Source of the DNA: Corythoichthys intestinalis
Taxonomy: Eukaryota > Chordata > Actinopteri > Syngnathiformes > Syngnathidae
Length of the DNA: 64,000 bases
Direction of reading: 5' to 3'
Assembly: GCF_030265065.1 (NCBI RefSeq)
Contig: NC_080396.1
Coordinates: 48,349,501 to 48,413,500, forward strand
How positions within the stretch are numbered: the stretch's first letter is position 1; each line of letters opens with the position of its first letter. The position numbers and the translations under genes were made by a program. Of the stretch, positions 63,045 through 64,000 are shown piece after piece. The notes beneath the pieces were generated by a model, which did not search any database, had not been told where the DNA came from, and saw only the letters and a program-made list of their open reading frames with translations.

Positions 63045-64000
63045 GTGAGCGCTAGCGTTACGCTAGCATTATTAGCAGGATGTTAATAGTGTATTGCCAC
63101 TTTTCCTTTAGCATAGGCAGAGATTGAGTGGGGGCAATGCCTTCCCCAGTGGCCGAAAAATGTCATTACATGTAATTAACTTTCCTATAAATGAATTTGA
63201 ACAAAACTAGGTACATTCTCAACCTTTATAAAATATTGTCATAACATTTGTGATTATATGTCGACTGACAACTTAGTTGAATGACACCTCTTTTGTATCT
63301 TGAGGGGGTCTATCACTTTCACTGGCGCTAACTCACTTTTAGGAGGGTGGCAGGAACCCTGCCACACACAAAAAACTACAAATGTGCTGACTGCTTTACG
63401 GCATACGTCACTTCCCCCTTCACCATTCTTTATAAAGATGGAAGTCGACACAAACGCTTTGATTTTGTCCGAGGAGAAAAAAGAAAAAGGGAGGCTACCA
63501 GGATAAAAAGACCCTCAAGAATAAACATTGGCCCGACTTTCACTCGCTGGTGTGACAGTTGGGGTGGGGGGATGCCGACGGGCTGGTGGGGGAATACGGT
63601 ACACAATCAAACGTTTCTATTGTCAACATCATCATATGTTATTGTTTACCCACAACTGGATTCAATACCTCATTACTATTAATCCTACACACAGCTGCTG
63701 GAAACAGAAATATCGTTTAATCCATCTGCAGGTGACTGGTATATTAGGATTATACGACACTGTGCGCTGGTCCTCATTGGAAACGTAGCCTTCCTAAAGG
63801 TAAAACACTACTGCTTTTGTCCCTCTGCGTTGCTAAAATCAACCAAAACTTAAAAAAGTTACCTAGTGTTGCCTTAAAGGGAAAGTTCACAATTTTTGAC
63901 ATAAGGCTTAATCTTTGAGTTAGCTAGGGTTTAATTAGTCGGTGAAGTTGATTCAACAAATTATGTGCAGTTTGTTAGTTATTTGTTAGTTTCAGGACTC
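63045..64000. other. intron of the clotting-factor gene up to the window edge
   Basis: It begins with donor GTGAGC. No exon encoding the expected catalytic-serine block (C-x-GDSGGP) is found before 64000. 63300-63700 has short open frames including MEVDTNALILSEEKKEKGRL, which looks transposon-like but which I cannot identify. Confidence 0.4.

Noticed and set aside
63728-63790. Candidate last protease exon after CATCTGCAG
   Set aside because: The following sequence does not encode the expected CAG- or GDSGGP-type block in any frame.

Overview
The window is nuclear DNA of a ray-finned (teleost) fish. Three multi-exon genes with vertebrate protein content and GT-AG introns lie on the + strand, embedded in dense Tc1/mariner, hAT and MITE insertions of fish type. 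A 'CATTCACTGCCATTGAC' repeat recurs through the window. I associate repeats like it with percomorphs, perhaps syngnathids, but that lineage hint is weak. I see no bacterial, CRISPR or viral content.

Layout. 1-7380 is repeat-rich: two copies of one Tc1 family, a second Tc1 family split by a hAT element, and several MITEs. It also holds a possible last exon of an upstream gene at 453-518. 7942-28391 is ahcyl1 (IRBIT; S-adenosylhomocysteine hydrolase-like 1), 17 coding exons that add up to 1671 bp (556 aa) in frame, with a CpG-rich promoter and a 12.6 kb first intron. Its 3'UTR reaches about 30.43 kb. 31631-52094 is pgm2l1 (glucose-1,6-bisphosphate synthase), 12 coding exons, 1875 bp, 624 aa, again fully in frame. 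Introns 1, 7 and 11 are largely made of nested transposons. 52.3-57.6 kb is intergenic repeat debris. From 57619 a vitamin K-dependent serine protease gene of the factor IX/protein C group runs to the right edge. Its exons for signal peptide, propeptide/Gla, 25-bp linker, two EGF domains, activation peptide and the His57 and Asp102 parts of the protease are present; the Ser195 part lies beyond the window.

The three genes have unrelated jobs: control of IP3 receptors and ion transporters, glucose-1,6-bisphosphate synthesis, and clotting. I see no operon-like or pathway link.

No new gene system was found. The most notable signals are structural: four levels of hAT-type insertion in pgm2l1 intron 7; a Tc1 copy with two inverted right halves, itself split by a hAT with an exact 8-bp target duplication; an L2-like LINE whose 16-bp target duplication is split from it by a Tc1; an 80-bp minimal Tc1 derivative; a 436-bp foldback element; a three-fold 13-residue repeat in the clotting-factor activation peptide; two apparently extra introns in its protease region; and a Tc1 ending 19 bp before its start codon.
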